19,448 nt of DNA from JAJYVT01 sp035534455 (GCA_035534455.1 DATLRV010000014.1:1-19448); one strand, 5' to 3'. Shown: positions 7,803 to 16,245, counted from the stretch's first letter. The notes: generated by a model from the letters alone, not told the origin. A program made the numbers and translations.

Positions 7803-8350
7803 CGGCGCATCTCGGCTTGCGCGGCCATCACCGCGCGGACGATCGGGGCGTACCCGGTGCAGCGGCAGAGATTCGACGACAGCACGTCGCGGATCCGCTC
7901 CTGCGACGCGTCGGGCTCGCGCTCGAGCAATCCGAGCGCCAGCATGATGAAGCCGGGCGTGCAGTAGCCGCACTGGAGCGCGTGCTGCTCGTGGAACGTC
8001 CTCTGGAGAGGGTGGAGGCCATCGGACGCCGCGACGCCCTCGATGGTGCGCACCGACGATCCGTCCGCCTGCACCCCGAGCATCAGGCACGACCGAACCG
8101 GCTGGTCATCGACGAGGACCGTGCAGGCGCCGCAGACACCGTGCTCGCAACCGAGATGGGTGCCCGTCGCGCCCGCGCGCTCGCGCAGCACGTCTGCGAG
8201 CGTCCAGCGAACCGGAACGCGGAGGGCCGTCATCGAGCCGTTCAGGGAGAAGCTGACATCGGCGAGCTCGTCGGGACCCTCGGGCTCCCCGGGCTCCTCG
8301 GGTGCCCGCGTGGGCGCGGATCGAGGTGGACTCACCATCTCGGCACCCAT
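7799..8350 (-). CDS. Molybdenum hydroxylase 2Fe-2S (small) subunit, CoxS family
   Basis: Electron-transfer subunit carrying two 2Fe-2S clusters, 183 residues. The plant-ferredoxin-type cluster ligands are C68, C73, C76 (CEHGVCGAC) and C88. The second cluster uses C127, C130 (CGYCTPGF) and C162, C164 (CRCTGY). It carries about 28 extra residues before the usual first strand (VSFSLNG), rich in Pro and Glu. ATG 8350 is used here; ATG 8338 (residue 5) and the next GTG are the only later starts, so most of the extension is real on any choice. It follows the HyuB stop by 29 nt and overlaps the large subunit by GTGA. Confidence 0.93.
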   Translation of the reverse strand: MGAEMVSPPRSAPTRAPEEPGEPEGPDELADVSFSLNGSMTALRVPVRWTLADVLRERAGATGTHLGCEHGVCGACTVLVDDQPVRSCLMLGVQADGSSVRTIEGVAASDGLHPLQRTFHEQHALQCGYCTPGFIMLALGLLEREPDASQERIRDVLSSNLCRCTGYAPIVRAVMAAQAEMRR

Positions 8351-8379
8351 CTCTTCGTCACCAGCTCCCCGTGGGCCCG

Positions 8380-10245
8380 TCAGACCCGTTCGATGAGCTG
8401 CTCTCCGAGCAGGTGCACCTGGTGAGGTCCGAGACCTCGCGGGCGTTGGTCCTGCGCGGCCATCCTCTGCCGCAACGAGCGCGTCTCCTCTGCGTCGATC
8501 TCGTAGACGAGCGCCAACTCGTCCAGCTTCTTTACGCTCACACCGTAGACGTCCCGCGCCTTTTCGATCGAGACGTAGCCGTCGATGACGTCGTCCAGCA
8601 CGGCGTCCTGATCACGCTCCCACGGCAGGCCGTAGCCACCGCCGCCGTTGGACTCGAAGGTGAGGGTGTCACCCGGCCGGAGCTTCTTCTTCGTCGCGAA
8701 CATCCCGAGGTTCTCTTCGTCGGGACGCGCGGCGTTGCGAACCATCCGGTTCGGGCCGCCGTTCGTCCCACCTGCGAGTCCGAACGGCGTGAACTTCTCA
8801 CGATCGCCGTGCACGGTGATCTCCGTCTCGCCCCATACCTCGAAGCTCCTCGAGAGACCGACCCCCCCGCGGAACTTCCCGTCGCCACACGAGTCGGGAA
8901 CCGCCAGCACCTCGGTGTAGTACATGGGATACCACCGCTCGAGCGTCTCGCACGGCTGGTTCGAGGCGCCCGAGATGAAGATCATCATGTAATAGTCGTT
9001 CCCGTCGGCGTACACCCGCGCGCCTTGTCCGCCTTCCAGCCAGAGGTAGCTGACGAAGCCGCGACCGGTCTTCGGGTGGGTCCCCCCCGTGACGACGTTC
9101 TGCAGGTTGACGGTGGCGGCGTGGACGCGCCGAGGGTCGACGTGCTGCAGGGCCTGACCCCAGCACGCCATCGTGATGGCGTCCACCTTCTCGAAGGAGC
9201 CCGAGCAGTACCCCGTCACGGGCGTGGGCTCTTGCACGTCGACGCACGTCCCCGGCTTGGTGATCACGTTCACGGACCGCACGACGCCATGGTTCAGCGG
9301 GGCAAGCTCCGGGAAGCAGTGCATCGTTCCGTCGAAATTGGCAGCCAAGAGGGCCGGACGGGCGAAGCCCCAGGAGGCGATCGGCGCCGGGTCGGACTCG
9401 GTCCAGTCGAACGTGACCTGGTCGCCGTCGATCGTCATCTTGCAGTGCACGCGGATCGGTGTCTGTCCCTCCTTGCCGATGTCGTGGTCGCCGAAGTCCT
9501 CGAATTCGTAGCTGCCGTCGGGCAGGCGGCTGACCCACGCGCGGAACAGACGCTCCGAGTGGTCCATCACGTCTTCGAAGCCGTCCTTCACCGCGTCGAT
9601 GCCGAACTTCGAGACCAGTCCGAGCACGCGCCGCTCGACGAGCCGGTCGGCCTGGAATTGTGCGTAGATCTCGGCCTGGCGCTCCACGCCGACACGGACG
9701 TTCGCCATGATGAGGTCCCAGATCTGGCGTACCGGTTGGTCGTTCTCGAAGAGTCTGAGGGGCGGCATCCGCAGCCCTTCGGCATAGCACTCCTCGGCGC
9801 GGGGGTTGAACGTTCCCCAGTTCGGTCCACCGACGTCCGGCCAGTGACAGAGCGCGATCCCGAACGCGATGAGCTCGCCGTCGTGGAAGATGGGGCGCAT
9901 CAGCTTCACGTCGTTCTGGTGTGAGCCGCCCGTGTACGGATCGTTGTAGATGTAGGCATCACCCGGCGCGAACTTGTCGACGACGGCAACCAAATTCTGC
10001 ACGGACGACTCAAAGGTGCCCATGTGCGGAGCCTGGTCCCGCTGCCCGTGCGACACGAGGCGTCCGTCCGCGGTCAGGATCGACACCGAATAGTCGTGCC
10101 CTTCGGTGATGGTCGGCGCGTAGGAGACCCGCTCGATGAGCGCGCTGGCCTCGTTGCAGATCGATCGGTAGCCGTTGCGCAGGATCTCGAACGTGATCGG
10201 GTCGAGCCGAAGCTTCGGGCTCGGCTCTTTGGCGAGGTCAGTCAT
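8380..10245 (-). CDS. hyuB: Hydantoinase B / oxoprolinase family protein (HyuB)
   Basis: Partner subunit of HyuA, 621 residues, the usual size for stand-alone HyuB. Family features are LDPITFEILRNGYRSICNEA at the N-terminus, HxYSVSILTADGRL with QRDQAPHMGT, the NDPYTGGSHQND segment with likely metal-binding His and Asp, HWPDVGG, and a C-terminal GGGGYGLPWERD. Relatives include N-methylhydantoinase, 5-oxoprolinase, and the acetone and acetophenone carboxylase large subunits, which use ATP-driven chemistry on amides or ketones. No acetone carboxylase-type small gamma subunit is nearby, which favours amide-ring hydrolysis. AGGAG lies about nine bases before ATG 10245. The HyuA stop is 30 nt upstream, so the pair is cotranscribed. 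Confidence 0.94.
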   Translation of the reverse strand: MTDLAKEPSPKLRLDPITFEILRNGYRSICNEASALIERVSYAPTITEGHDYSVSILTADGRLVSHGQRDQAPHMGTFESSVQNLVAVVDKFAPGDAYIYNDPYTGGSHQNDVKLMRPIFHDGELIAFGIALCHWPDVGGPNWGTFNPRAEECYAEGLRMPPLRLFENDQPVRQIWDLIMANVRVGVERQAEIYAQFQADRLVERRVLGLVSKFGIDAVKDGFEDVMDHSERLFRAWVSRLPDGSYEFEDFGDHDIGKEGQTPIRVHCKMTIDGDQVTFDWTESDPAPIASWGFARPALLAANFDGTMHCFPELAPLNHGVVRSVNVITKPGTCVDVQEPTPVTGYCSGSFEKVDAITMACWGQALQHVDPRRVHAATVNLQNVVTGGTHPKTGRGFVSYLWLEGGQGARVYADGNDYYMMIFISGASNQPCETLERWYPMYYTEVLAVPDSCGDGKFRGGVGLSRSFEVWGETEITVHGDREKFTPFGLAGGTNGGPNRMVRNAARPDEENLGMFATKKKLRPGDTLTFESNGGGGYGLPWERDQDAVLDDVIDGYVSIEKARDVYGVSVKKLDELALVYEIDAEETRSLRQRMAAQDQRPRGLGPHQVHLLGEQLIERV

Positions 10246-10275
10246 GCGATCTCTCTCCTGTCCCTTCCGGAGCCC

Positions 10276-12336
10276 TCAGGCACCGAGGACGTCGATGACG
10301 AGGTGGAGGTAGTCGTCCACCCGGGCGTGGGCGCCCGGGGGGAGCACGATCGTGGAATCGAGCTGCTCCACGATGGCGGGACCGGCGAACTCCATGCCGC
10401 TGCGCAGCCGCTCGCGCTCGTAGATCGTCGCCGAGGTCGTCCCACCCGCCTCTTCGAAGTAGACCTGGCGCTCGCCGATCCTCGCGTCCTTCAGGGTACC
10501 CGAGGTGGTGTCGGTCGGGAGCTTCGCCCGTCCGGCGGCCCCGATGGCGGCAACCCGGGCGTTCACGAACTCCACGTCGGCGAAGTCCCGGGGGAGCACG
10601 TAGCCGAATTCCTTCCGGCACCGGTCCTCGAACCGGTCGACGAGCCTGTCGACGTCCCCGTCGCTCTTCGGCAGCCCCTCGAGCTCCAGGTTCATGTACG
10701 AGGTCTGCCCGTAGTACCTGGCGTCGACGGAGAGGTCCGTGCGCCGCTGCTCCTCGGGGATCTGCTCGGCGTCGAACCACGACGTGGCGGTCCCGACGAG
10801 CTGGGAGAACACTTGCGCGAGCTCGCCGTCCGCGAGCTGGGTGCGCTGCTTGAGGACGGGTCGCTGGAAGTCGTTGCGTACCACGACGTGCAGGATGCCG
10901 AGGGCGGAGGTGAGCCCCGGCGACCGCGGGATGACGACACGGGGAATGCCGAGCTCCCTGGCGATGTCCACCCCGTGCAACGGCCCTGCACCACCCCCCG
11001 CCACGAGCGTGAAGTCCCGGGGGTCGTGTCCCCGCTGCACCGAGATGAGGTGGGTCGCCATCGTCATGTTGGTGTTGGCGATGCGCAGGATGCCGTGCGC
11101 CACCTCCATGACGCTCATGTCGAGCTTCTCCCCGAGCACCTGCAGCGCCTTCGACGCGAGATCGGGCTGGAGCTTGATGGAGGCACCCAGGGGGCGCTCG
11201 GGCGAGAGCCGGCCGAGGACGAGATGTGCGTCGGTGGTCGTGGCGAGCATGCTCCCCTTGCCGAAGCACGCAGGTCCGGGATCGGCGCCGGCGCTCTGCG
11301 GACCGCACCGCAGCGACCCGCCGTCGTCCACCCAGGCGATCGTGCCACCCCCGGCGCCGATGGTGACGAGGTCGATGGCCGGGAAGAGGATCGGGATGTT
11401 CCAGTCGACGCGCCACTCCGAGATGAGCGACGGCTTCCCGTCCACCACGAGCGACAGGTCGGCGCTCGTCCCGCCCATGTCGAAGGTGATCACGTTGTCG
11501 TAGCCCGAGGCGCTCCCGCTGACGAGCCCGCCGACGACGCCGCCCGCCGGGCCGGACTGGCAGATCCGCGCCGGGACGCTGCGGGCGGCCCGCGTCGAGA
11601 GCATGCCGCCGCCCGAGTGCGTGACTCCTACCTCGCCCTGGTACCCCCACTCCTTCAAGCGGCTGACCAGCGCATCGAGGTAGCTGTTCACGATCGGAGC
11701 CAGATAGGCGCTCGCGACGACCGTCGAGGTGCGCTCGAACTCGCGGATCTCCGGGAGGGTCTCGGCGGAGGTGTAGACGTGGACGCCCTCGGGGAGCTCC
11801 TCCTGGAGGATCTCGCGGCTGCGGATCTCGTTCTCGGGGTTCATGAACGAGTTCAGGTACGAGACGGCGACCGCCTCGATGCCCCGGGCCGCGAAGGTCC
11901 GCGCGGCGAGCCGCACGTCCTCCTCGGACAGCTCCGTGAGGACCGTGCCTTCGTAGTCGACGCGCTCGGTCGCTTCGAGGACGTGGCGGCGCGGGACGAG
12001 CGGAGGAGAGGGGTCCCAGTTCGAGTTGAACAGGTCGGGGCGGTTCGCCCGCCCGGCGCCGAGGACGTCCCGCATGCCGCGCGTCGTGAGGAGCCCGGTC
12101 TTGACGGGCCTGCGCTCGATGATGGCGTTGGTCGCGATCGTGGATCCGTGCCTGAAGTGGACGATCTCCTGCGGCTCGATGCCGGCGGTGGAGAGGGCTG
12201 CCATCACCCCGTCGATGAACAGCGGGGGAGTCGACGGTGCCTTTGCGAGGAGCAACTCTTCACTCGCCTCGTCGTACGCGACAAGATCGGTGAAGGTCCC
12301 CCCGATATCGATCGTCACGTGCAGCTTGCGACCCAT
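10276..12336 (-). CDS. hyuA: Hydantoinase A / oxoprolinase family protein (HyuA)
   Basis: ATP-binding subunit of the HyuAB pair, 686 residues. The actin-like ATPase motifs are visible: DIGGTFTDLV at residues 10-19 (phosphate 1), RHGSTIATNAIIERR, CQSGPAGGVVGG near 260, DMGGTSADL near 285, GAGGGTIAWVDDG near 327, and VAGGGAGPLHG near 445. Characterised relatives hydrolyse ATP to open hydantoins or 5-oxoproline, or phosphorylate ketones before carboxylation. The start is ATG 12336 with a G-run immediately upstream. The frame stays open to 12738, but those extra residues lack family features and cover the DoxX gene. A 188-bp gap to DoxX, with a possible terminator hairpin, leaves open whether hyuA has its own promoter. 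Confidence 0.95.
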   Translation of the reverse strand: MGRKLHVTIDIGGTFTDLVAYDEASEELLLAKAPSTPPLFIDGVMAALSTAGIEPQEIVHFRHGSTIATNAIIERRPVKTGLLTTRGMRDVLGAGRANRPDLFNSNWDPSPPLVPRRHVLEATERVDYEGTVLTELSEEDVRLAARTFAARGIEAVAVSYLNSFMNPENEIRSREILQEELPEGVHVYTSAETLPEIREFERTSTVVASAYLAPIVNSYLDALVSRLKEWGYQGEVGVTHSGGGMLSTRAARSVPARICQSGPAGGVVGGLVSGSASGYDNVITFDMGGTSADLSLVVDGKPSLISEWRVDWNIPILFPAIDLVTIGAGGGTIAWVDDGGSLRCGPQSAGADPGPACFGKGSMLATTTDAHLVLGRLSPERPLGASIKLQPDLASKALQVLGEKLDMSVMEVAHGILRIANTNMTMATHLISVQRGHDPRDFTLVAGGGAGPLHGVDIARELGIPRVVIPRSPGLTSALGILHVVVRNDFQRPVLKQRTQLADGELAQVFSQLVGTATSWFDAEQIPEEQRRTDLSVDARYYGQTSYMNLELEGLPKSDGDVDRLVDRFEDRCRKEFGYVLPRDFADVEFVNARVAAIGAAGRAKLPTDTTSGTLKDARIGERQVYFEEAGGTTSATIYERERLRSGMEFAGPAIVEQLDSTIVLPPGAHARVDDYLHLVIDVLGA

Positions 12337-12496
12337 GTTCCCCCCACTCAGCGTGCCGGAGCGCGCCCCACTTGCCGAGGCGCCCCCCAAACTTGGTCGG
12401 CCGGGCCCCCCGGCTGCATCGGGAGACTCCCGCATTCCTGCAGCGGGTTGCACGTCACCGTGCCGGGCAGGTCCGTCAGAACGAGCGACCGGCACC

Positions 12497-12519
12497 CCGC
12501 TCCTCCCCCGCCGGAGCGG
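12497..12519 (-). terminator. Hairpin just after the DoxX-family gene, possible terminator
   Basis: A perfect 7-bp G+C stem: CCGCTCC (12497-12503) pairs with GGAGCGG (12513-12519) around a 9-nt loop, five bases past the DoxX stop. No T-run follows on the minus strand, so termination would be of the U-less type reported in high-GC bacteria, or it may be partial. It could equally be a processing structure inside one operon. Confidence 0.3.
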
Positions 12520-12524
12520 CCCAC

Positions 12525-13076
12525 CTACGTCGCTGCGCCCTTCTCGGGCACCCGGACTGGACGCCAGAAGAGACCCAGCAGGCTCATGGCCCCCCCGCCA
12601 CCTGCGCCGACCGAGATCCACAGTCCGGTGGCTCCCCAGAGGCGCTCCAGGCCCAGCACGCGATCGAGGCTCCAGGTCCCGGGGCCGACCGTCGCGAGGG
12701 CGAGACCGGCCACCGTCAGGATCATGACGTACTCCCACCCCTCACCGGGCCTGAAGATGAAGAACCCGTGCCCGCGATGGTTGGCGATCCATGCCACCAA
12801 CATGACGCCGACGACCCCGGCACCTGCGATCGGAGTGAGCAGTCCCAGGGCGAGGAGGACCCCGCTCCCCACTTCCGTGAGGCTTGCCAACCACGCGTGG
12901 AGACGGCCGGGACGCATGCCGAGGCTCTCGAACCATCCTGCGGTCCCGGCGATCTTGCCGCCGCCGAAGATGTGGTTGAGGCCGTGGGCCAGCATCACCG
13001 ACGCGACGCTGATCCGGAAGGCCGCGAGCGCGAATGCGACTGCCTGATGGGTCACCCCCGAGTTCCCTTCGTTCAT
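12525..13076 (-). CDS. DoxX family membrane protein
   Basis: A small integral membrane protein of 183 residues with four predicted hydrophobic segments: FALAAFRISVASVMLAHGL, VGSGVLLALGLLTPIAGAGV, VGVMLVAWIAN and a C-terminal pair beginning VMILTVAGLALATV. The AHGLNHIFGG segment after the first helix, the W-rich loop (TAGWFESLGM) and the conserved RGHGFFIF/EYVMIL region are typical of DoxX. Family members associate with quinone-linked oxidoreductases or have unknown roles; the function here is not known. A GAGG six to seven bases before ATG 13076 supports the start. It heads the minus-strand series with hyuA, hyuB and the molybdenum hydroxylase, and is divergent from the amidohydrolase gene. 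A link to electron disposal from the hydroxylase is speculation. Confidence 0.88.
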   Translation of the reverse strand: MNEGNSGVTHQAVAFALAAFRISVASVMLAHGLNHIFGGGKIAGTAGWFESLGMRPGRLHAWLASLTEVGSGVLLALGLLTPIAGAGVVGVMLVAWIANHRGHGFFIFRPGEGWEYVMILTVAGLALATVGPGTWSLDRVLGLERLWGATGLWISVGAGGGGAMSLLGLFWRPVRVPEKGAAT

Positions 13077-13249
13077 TGGACCCTCAGGTCCGGCTCACTT
13101 CATCCTGATCGCTTCGACCCGGCCGATACAAGCGCTGGCCGCCGGCGAGCACTGTCCGGCACCGTCCCTCCGTGAGGAAACCGCGCCCTTCGTGCGGCGT
13201 CGACGTCGGCGCGACGTCTCGGCAGCGACGCCGGCGTCAGCCTCCTACA

Positions 13250-13269
13250 GTACGTTCCCGAGGGCGTAC
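13250..13269. promoter_or_regulatory. Inverted repeat in the DoxX/amidohydrolase divergent region
   Basis: GTACG (13250-13254) and CGTAC (13265-13269) form a 20-bp dyad, 28 bp before the amidohydrolase start. Just upstream are two GACGTC palindromes (13202-13207 and 13213-13218), 11 bp apart and so on the same helix face. Together they could be operators for the divergent pair. The 5-bp arms are short enough to arise by chance. Confidence 0.25.
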
Positions 13270-13285
13270 CATCCCTCATCGGCAC

Positions 13286-13290
13286 AAGGA
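13286..13290 (+). promoter_or_regulatory. Ribosome binding site of amidohydrolase 1
   Basis: AAGGA seven bases before ATG 13298. The spacing favours this ATG over the adjoining GTG (13295) and over upstream starts in the same open frame, which reaches 13172. Confidence 0.55.
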
Positions 13291-13297
13291 CGGGGTG

Positions 13298-14653
13298 ATG
13301 ACTGAGACGACCGGCCCGATGGCGAACGGCTCGACCAGGCTGACCGTCATGTCGGCGGACAGCCACGTCGGGCCGCGACTCGAAGAGGACCTGCGGCAGT
13401 ACTGCCCCAAGCAGCACCTCGAGGAGTTCGACCGTTTCAGCGCTGCCAACGCAAAAACGATGGACGAAGGCGACGAGCCCGGCGACCTGTCGGGGCGGAG
13501 CACCCAGGCGAGCGAAGTGTCGAAGGTCCGGCGGTTCGTCAATCGGCGGACGCCGGGTCACTACGACGTGGCCACGCGCCTTCGGGAGATGGACTGGGAG
13601 GGCGTCGCGGCCGAGGTGATCTTCCACGGCAGCCAGAACACCGAGGTGTACCCGTTCGGTGGGCGGCGGGAATGGTCGGAGCCCGACACGAAGAAGGATC
13701 TCGAGCTCGTGGCCGTCGGCCACCGGATGTACAACCGCTGGCTCGCCGACTTCTGCTCGGTCGCTCCCGAGCGGCTCATCGGGCTCGCATACGTGCCGAT
13801 GTGGGACGTCGACCTTGCGGTCGAAGAGCTCGCGTGGGCGGCCGGGCGTGGCCTGAAGGGGGTGAACTTCCCCGCGCCGCGCGAGGGCATCGCCGAGTAC
13901 GACCACCCGCAGTGGGAACCGTTCTGGTCGGCGTGCGAAGACCTCGACATGAACCTGTCCACGCACATCGGCCTTCCGGGGAACGACGTCTTCGGCCCAC
14001 AGGCGATGGCGATGTCCAGGCTCGACGACGGCTGGCCGTGCCGGCGCGGGATGGTCAGGATGATCTTCGGCGGCGTCTTCGCGCGCCATCCGGGCCTCAA
14101 GCTCGTCTTGACCGAGCTCCAGCGGGGCTGGTGGCGCTGGACGATGCGCGAGCTCGACTTCGTCTACTCGTCGCCGTCAGAGGCGCTCCGCGCTCAGGTG
14201 CCGGAGGCGCCGAGCGAGTACATGACGTCCAACGTCTTCATCGGGGCGAGCTTCATGCCCCCGTCCGCGGTGCACGAGGCGATCGAAGAGGACTACGTCG
14301 ACCAGGTCATCTGGGGCAGGGACTACCCCCACGGCGAGGGCACCTACAAGTACCCCGAGACGGCCAGCGAGGAGAGCCAGACCAAGCACTACCTGCGGTG
14401 GGCATTCCAGGGCGTCCCTGCAGAGGTGGCAGTGAAGATGCTGTCTGCGACCGGGATCTACGCCTACAACCTCGACAGGACCGCGCTCGAGAGGGTCGCG
14501 AGCCGGATCGGTCCGACGCTCGACGAACTGGTGCAGCCCCTCGAGCGTGTTCCCGCCGAGTGGGCGAACAACCTGGTCGACGTCCATACCGGAGAGGTGG
14601 CCGAAGGCTTCGTCCCGATCATGGCGCGTGGAGGGGTGGCGACTCCCAGCTGA
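13298..14653 (+). CDS. Amidohydrolase-2 family metal-dependent hydrolase (copy 1)
   Basis: A TIM-barrel hydrolase/decarboxylase-type protein of 451 residues, in the family that includes ACMSD and related decarboxylases. The metal-site region starts SADSHVGP (residues 19-26), the D-x-H variant common in this subfamily. It continues with STHIG near 220, a long Arg/Trp-rich region (ELQRGWWRWTMRELDFVY), and GRDYPHGEGTYKYPET near 340 carrying the C-terminal metal Asp. The reaction could be C-N hydrolysis or non-oxidative decarboxylation; the sequence does not decide. The last seven codons run past the point where the paralogue at 19310-19448 stops, and the gene end overlaps the 3' end of the convergent aldehyde dehydrogenase gene by 35 nt. 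It is divergent from DoxX, 221 bp away. Confidence 0.9.
   Translation: MTETTGPMANGSTRLTVMSADSHVGPRLEEDLRQYCPKQHLEEFDRFSAANAKTMDEGDEPGDLSGRSTQASEVSKVRRFVNRRTPGHYDVATRLREMDWEGVAAEVIFHGSQNTEVYPFGGRREWSEPDTKKDLELVAVGHRMYNRWLADFCSVAPERLIGLAYVPMWDVDLAVEELAWAAGRGLKGVNFPAPREGIAEYDHPQWEPFWSACEDLDMNLSTHIGLPGNDVFGPQAMAMSRLDDGWPCRRGMVRMIFGGVFARHPGLKLVLTELQRGWWRWTMRELDFVYSSPSEALRAQVPEAPSEYMTSNVFIGASFMPPSAVHEAIEEDYVDQVIWGRDYPHGEGTYKYPETASEESQTKHYLRWAFQGVPAEVAVKMLSATGIYAYNLDRTALERVASRIGPTLDELVQPLERVPAEWANNLVDVHTGEVAEGFVPIMARGGVATPS
14495..14629 (+). repeat. Paralogous segment shared with 19313-19447 (inverted)
   Basis: These 45 codons of amidohydrolase 1 align without gaps to the 45 codons visible at the window end on the other strand: 38 of 45 residues are identical. 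The two lie about 4.7 kb apart in inverted orientation. Further similarity probably continues beyond the window edge. Confidence 0.8.
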
Positions 14654-16199
14654 GGTGGAAGCCCCGGTCCGCCGTGATCACGTCGGTGTCCATCTGCGCC
14701 TTCTGGAGGCGACCCGAGAAGTCCCAGTTGACGGATTGCCAGCGCGTCATCTGGTCCAGCACCCACTTCCCCGACTGGCGCGACCCGTTCCCGGATTTTC
14801 CGTTCCCTCCGAACGGCAGGTGCGCCTCCGCTCCCGAAGTGGAGTTGTTGACGCTGACCATGCCCGCGCCGATCTGGCTGCGGAAGTGGAAGGCTGCCTC
14901 TGCAGACGTCGTATAGATCGACGCCGAGAGGCCGTAGCCGGAGCAATTGGCGAACGCGAGCGCCTCGTCGAAGTCGACGAAGCGGGCAATTCCGACCAAG
15001 GGGCCGAAGGTCTCGGTCCTTGCGATGTCGTCGTCGACCCTCACCCCGTCGACGAGGACCGGGTGGTAGAAGATCCCGGCGTCGGGGTCGCCGACGAAGT
15101 TGACCCTGGGCGACGACGACGAGATGCGTCCGACGCTGCCACCACACAGACGGTGGTGGGGCCGAACAAGGGACGACAGGTACTCCTCGAACCGATGCGC
15201 GAAGCGCTCGTCGAGCATCGGTCCGTAGAGGACCGCCTCTTCGGGGTCGCCGATCGGCGCGGCTTCGAGCGCTGCGACGAGCCGTTCCACGAATTCGTCG
15301 TGCAGCGACTCGTGCACGATCGCGGTGCCGAGGGAGGTGCACCGCTGCCCCGCGGTACCGAAGCCGGCGAAGAGTGCGCCGTCGACCGCGAGGTCGAGGT
15401 CGGCATCGGGCATGACCACCATGGGGTTCTTGCCGCCGAGCTCGAGGCACGGAGCCTGCAGATGGCGACCACAGAGCTCCCCGATCAAGGACCCGACCGC
15501 CGAGGAACCGGTGAAGCCCACCTTGTCGACCAGTCCCCCGTCGAGCGAGCGGCGAAGTCCTTCGAAGGTGGTGATGCCGTCGGCGAGCACCAGATTGAGG
15601 ACCCCGTCGGGGACCCCTCCGGCGACCATGCACTCGTAGAGGGCCGTGGCCACTCCGGCCGAGTACTCCGCCGGCTTCCACACGACGGTGTTTCCGCAGA
15701 GGAGCGCCGGCAGCAGGTACCAGGACGGCACCGCGACGGGAAAGTTGCCGGCCGTCACGACGGCGACCGCTCCCACCGGCATCCGGAACGTGAAGAGGGC
15801 CTTGTCGCGCATCTCGGACGGCACGGTCTCGCCGTACAGGCGTCGGCCCTCGCCCAGAAAGAGGTCGCACGTGTCGATGATCTCCTGGACCTCCCCCCTC
15901 GCTTCGGCAAGCGGCTTTCCCACCTCGCGGGTGACGAGCCGCGCGAGCCCCTCCTTGTTCGCTTCGACGATGCGCCCGATCTCGGCGATCACCCGGCCCC
16001 GGACGGGAGCCGGCACGCCCGCCCACGACGGCTGTGCCGCCTTGGCGGCGAGCGACGCCCGCACGAACGTGTCGGGATCACCGAGCGCGACCTCGGCGAC
16101 GACGTCGTCCAGGTGCGCAGGGTTCGTCGAGCTCGTCAGGCCGCCGGGGTGACCCTCGACGGGACGGCCCGCGATGACAGAGGTGCAGCGCCGGACCAT
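14619..16199 (-). CDS. NAD(P)-dependent aldehyde dehydrogenase family protein
   Basis: An ALDH-superfamily enzyme of 526 residues that would oxidise an aldehyde to its acid. The oxyanion Asn region is VTAGNFPVAVPSWY. The nucleotide fold has GFTGSSAVGSLI. The general-base Glu sits in LELGGKN near residue 252, and the nucleophilic Cys in TAGQRCTS near 286. ETFGPLVGI is the later conserved segment. Its C-terminus (SGAEAHLPFGGNGKSGNGSR, then NWDFSGRLQKAQMDTD) resembles an ALDH7-like branch from memory. The start ATG 16199 has AGGAGGAG ending seven bases upstream; the open frame to 16634 is shadow. It is divergent from the FAD oxidoreductase gene and convergent with amidohydrolase 1. Beside a 2-oxo-acid decarboxylase-like gene, an aldehyde made by decarboxylation is the obvious substrate. 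Exact specificity is unknown. Confidence 0.94.
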   Translation of the reverse strand: MVRRCTSVIAGRPVEGHPGGLTSSTNPAHLDDVVAEVALGDPDTFVRASLAAKAAQPSWAGVPAPVRGRVIAEIGRIVEANKEGLARLVTREVGKPLAEARGEVQEIIDTCDLFLGEGRRLYGETVPSEMRDKALFTFRMPVGAVAVVTAGNFPVAVPSWYLLPALLCGNTVVWKPAEYSAGVATALYECMVAGGVPDGVLNLVLADGITTFEGLRRSLDGGLVDKVGFTGSSAVGSLIGELCGRHLQAPCLELGGKNPMVVMPDADLDLAVDGALFAGFGTAGQRCTSLGTAIVHESLHDEFVERLVAALEAAPIGDPEEAVLYGPMLDERFAHRFEEYLSSLVRPHHRLCGGSVGRISSSSPRVNFVGDPDAGIFYHPVLVDGVRVDDDIARTETFGPLVGIARFVDFDEALAFANCSGYGLSASIYTTSAEAAFHFRSQIGAGMVSVNNSTSGAEAHLPFGGNGKSGNGSRQSGKWVLDQMTRWQSVNWDFSGRLQKAQMDTDVITADRGFHLSWESPPLHAP

Positions 16200-16245
16200 G
16201 GTGTCGCTCCTCCTGTGCGCTTCGACGGTGAAGGCGGGAGGATTC

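Noticed and set aside
4600..8350. Carbon monoxide dehydrogenase (CoxMLS) assignment
   Set aside because: The gene order small-large-medium and the active-site loop without the AYxCSFR signature do not support CO oxidation.
8302..9924. A 540-codon plus-strand open frame
   Set aside because: Antisense to HyuB, with no recognisable domain.
8380..12336. Acetone or acetophenone carboxylase
   Set aside because: HyuA/HyuB homology alone fits, but there is no gamma subunit or ketone-pathway gene nearby. The generic hydantoinase/oxoprolinase family name is safer.
10024..13047. A 1007-codon plus-strand open frame
   Set aside because: It lies antisense to hyuA, hyuB and DoxX, which carry clear family motifs. 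The translation is Arg/Asp/Val/Gly/His-rich with no domain, the usual effect of high G+C on the opposite strand.
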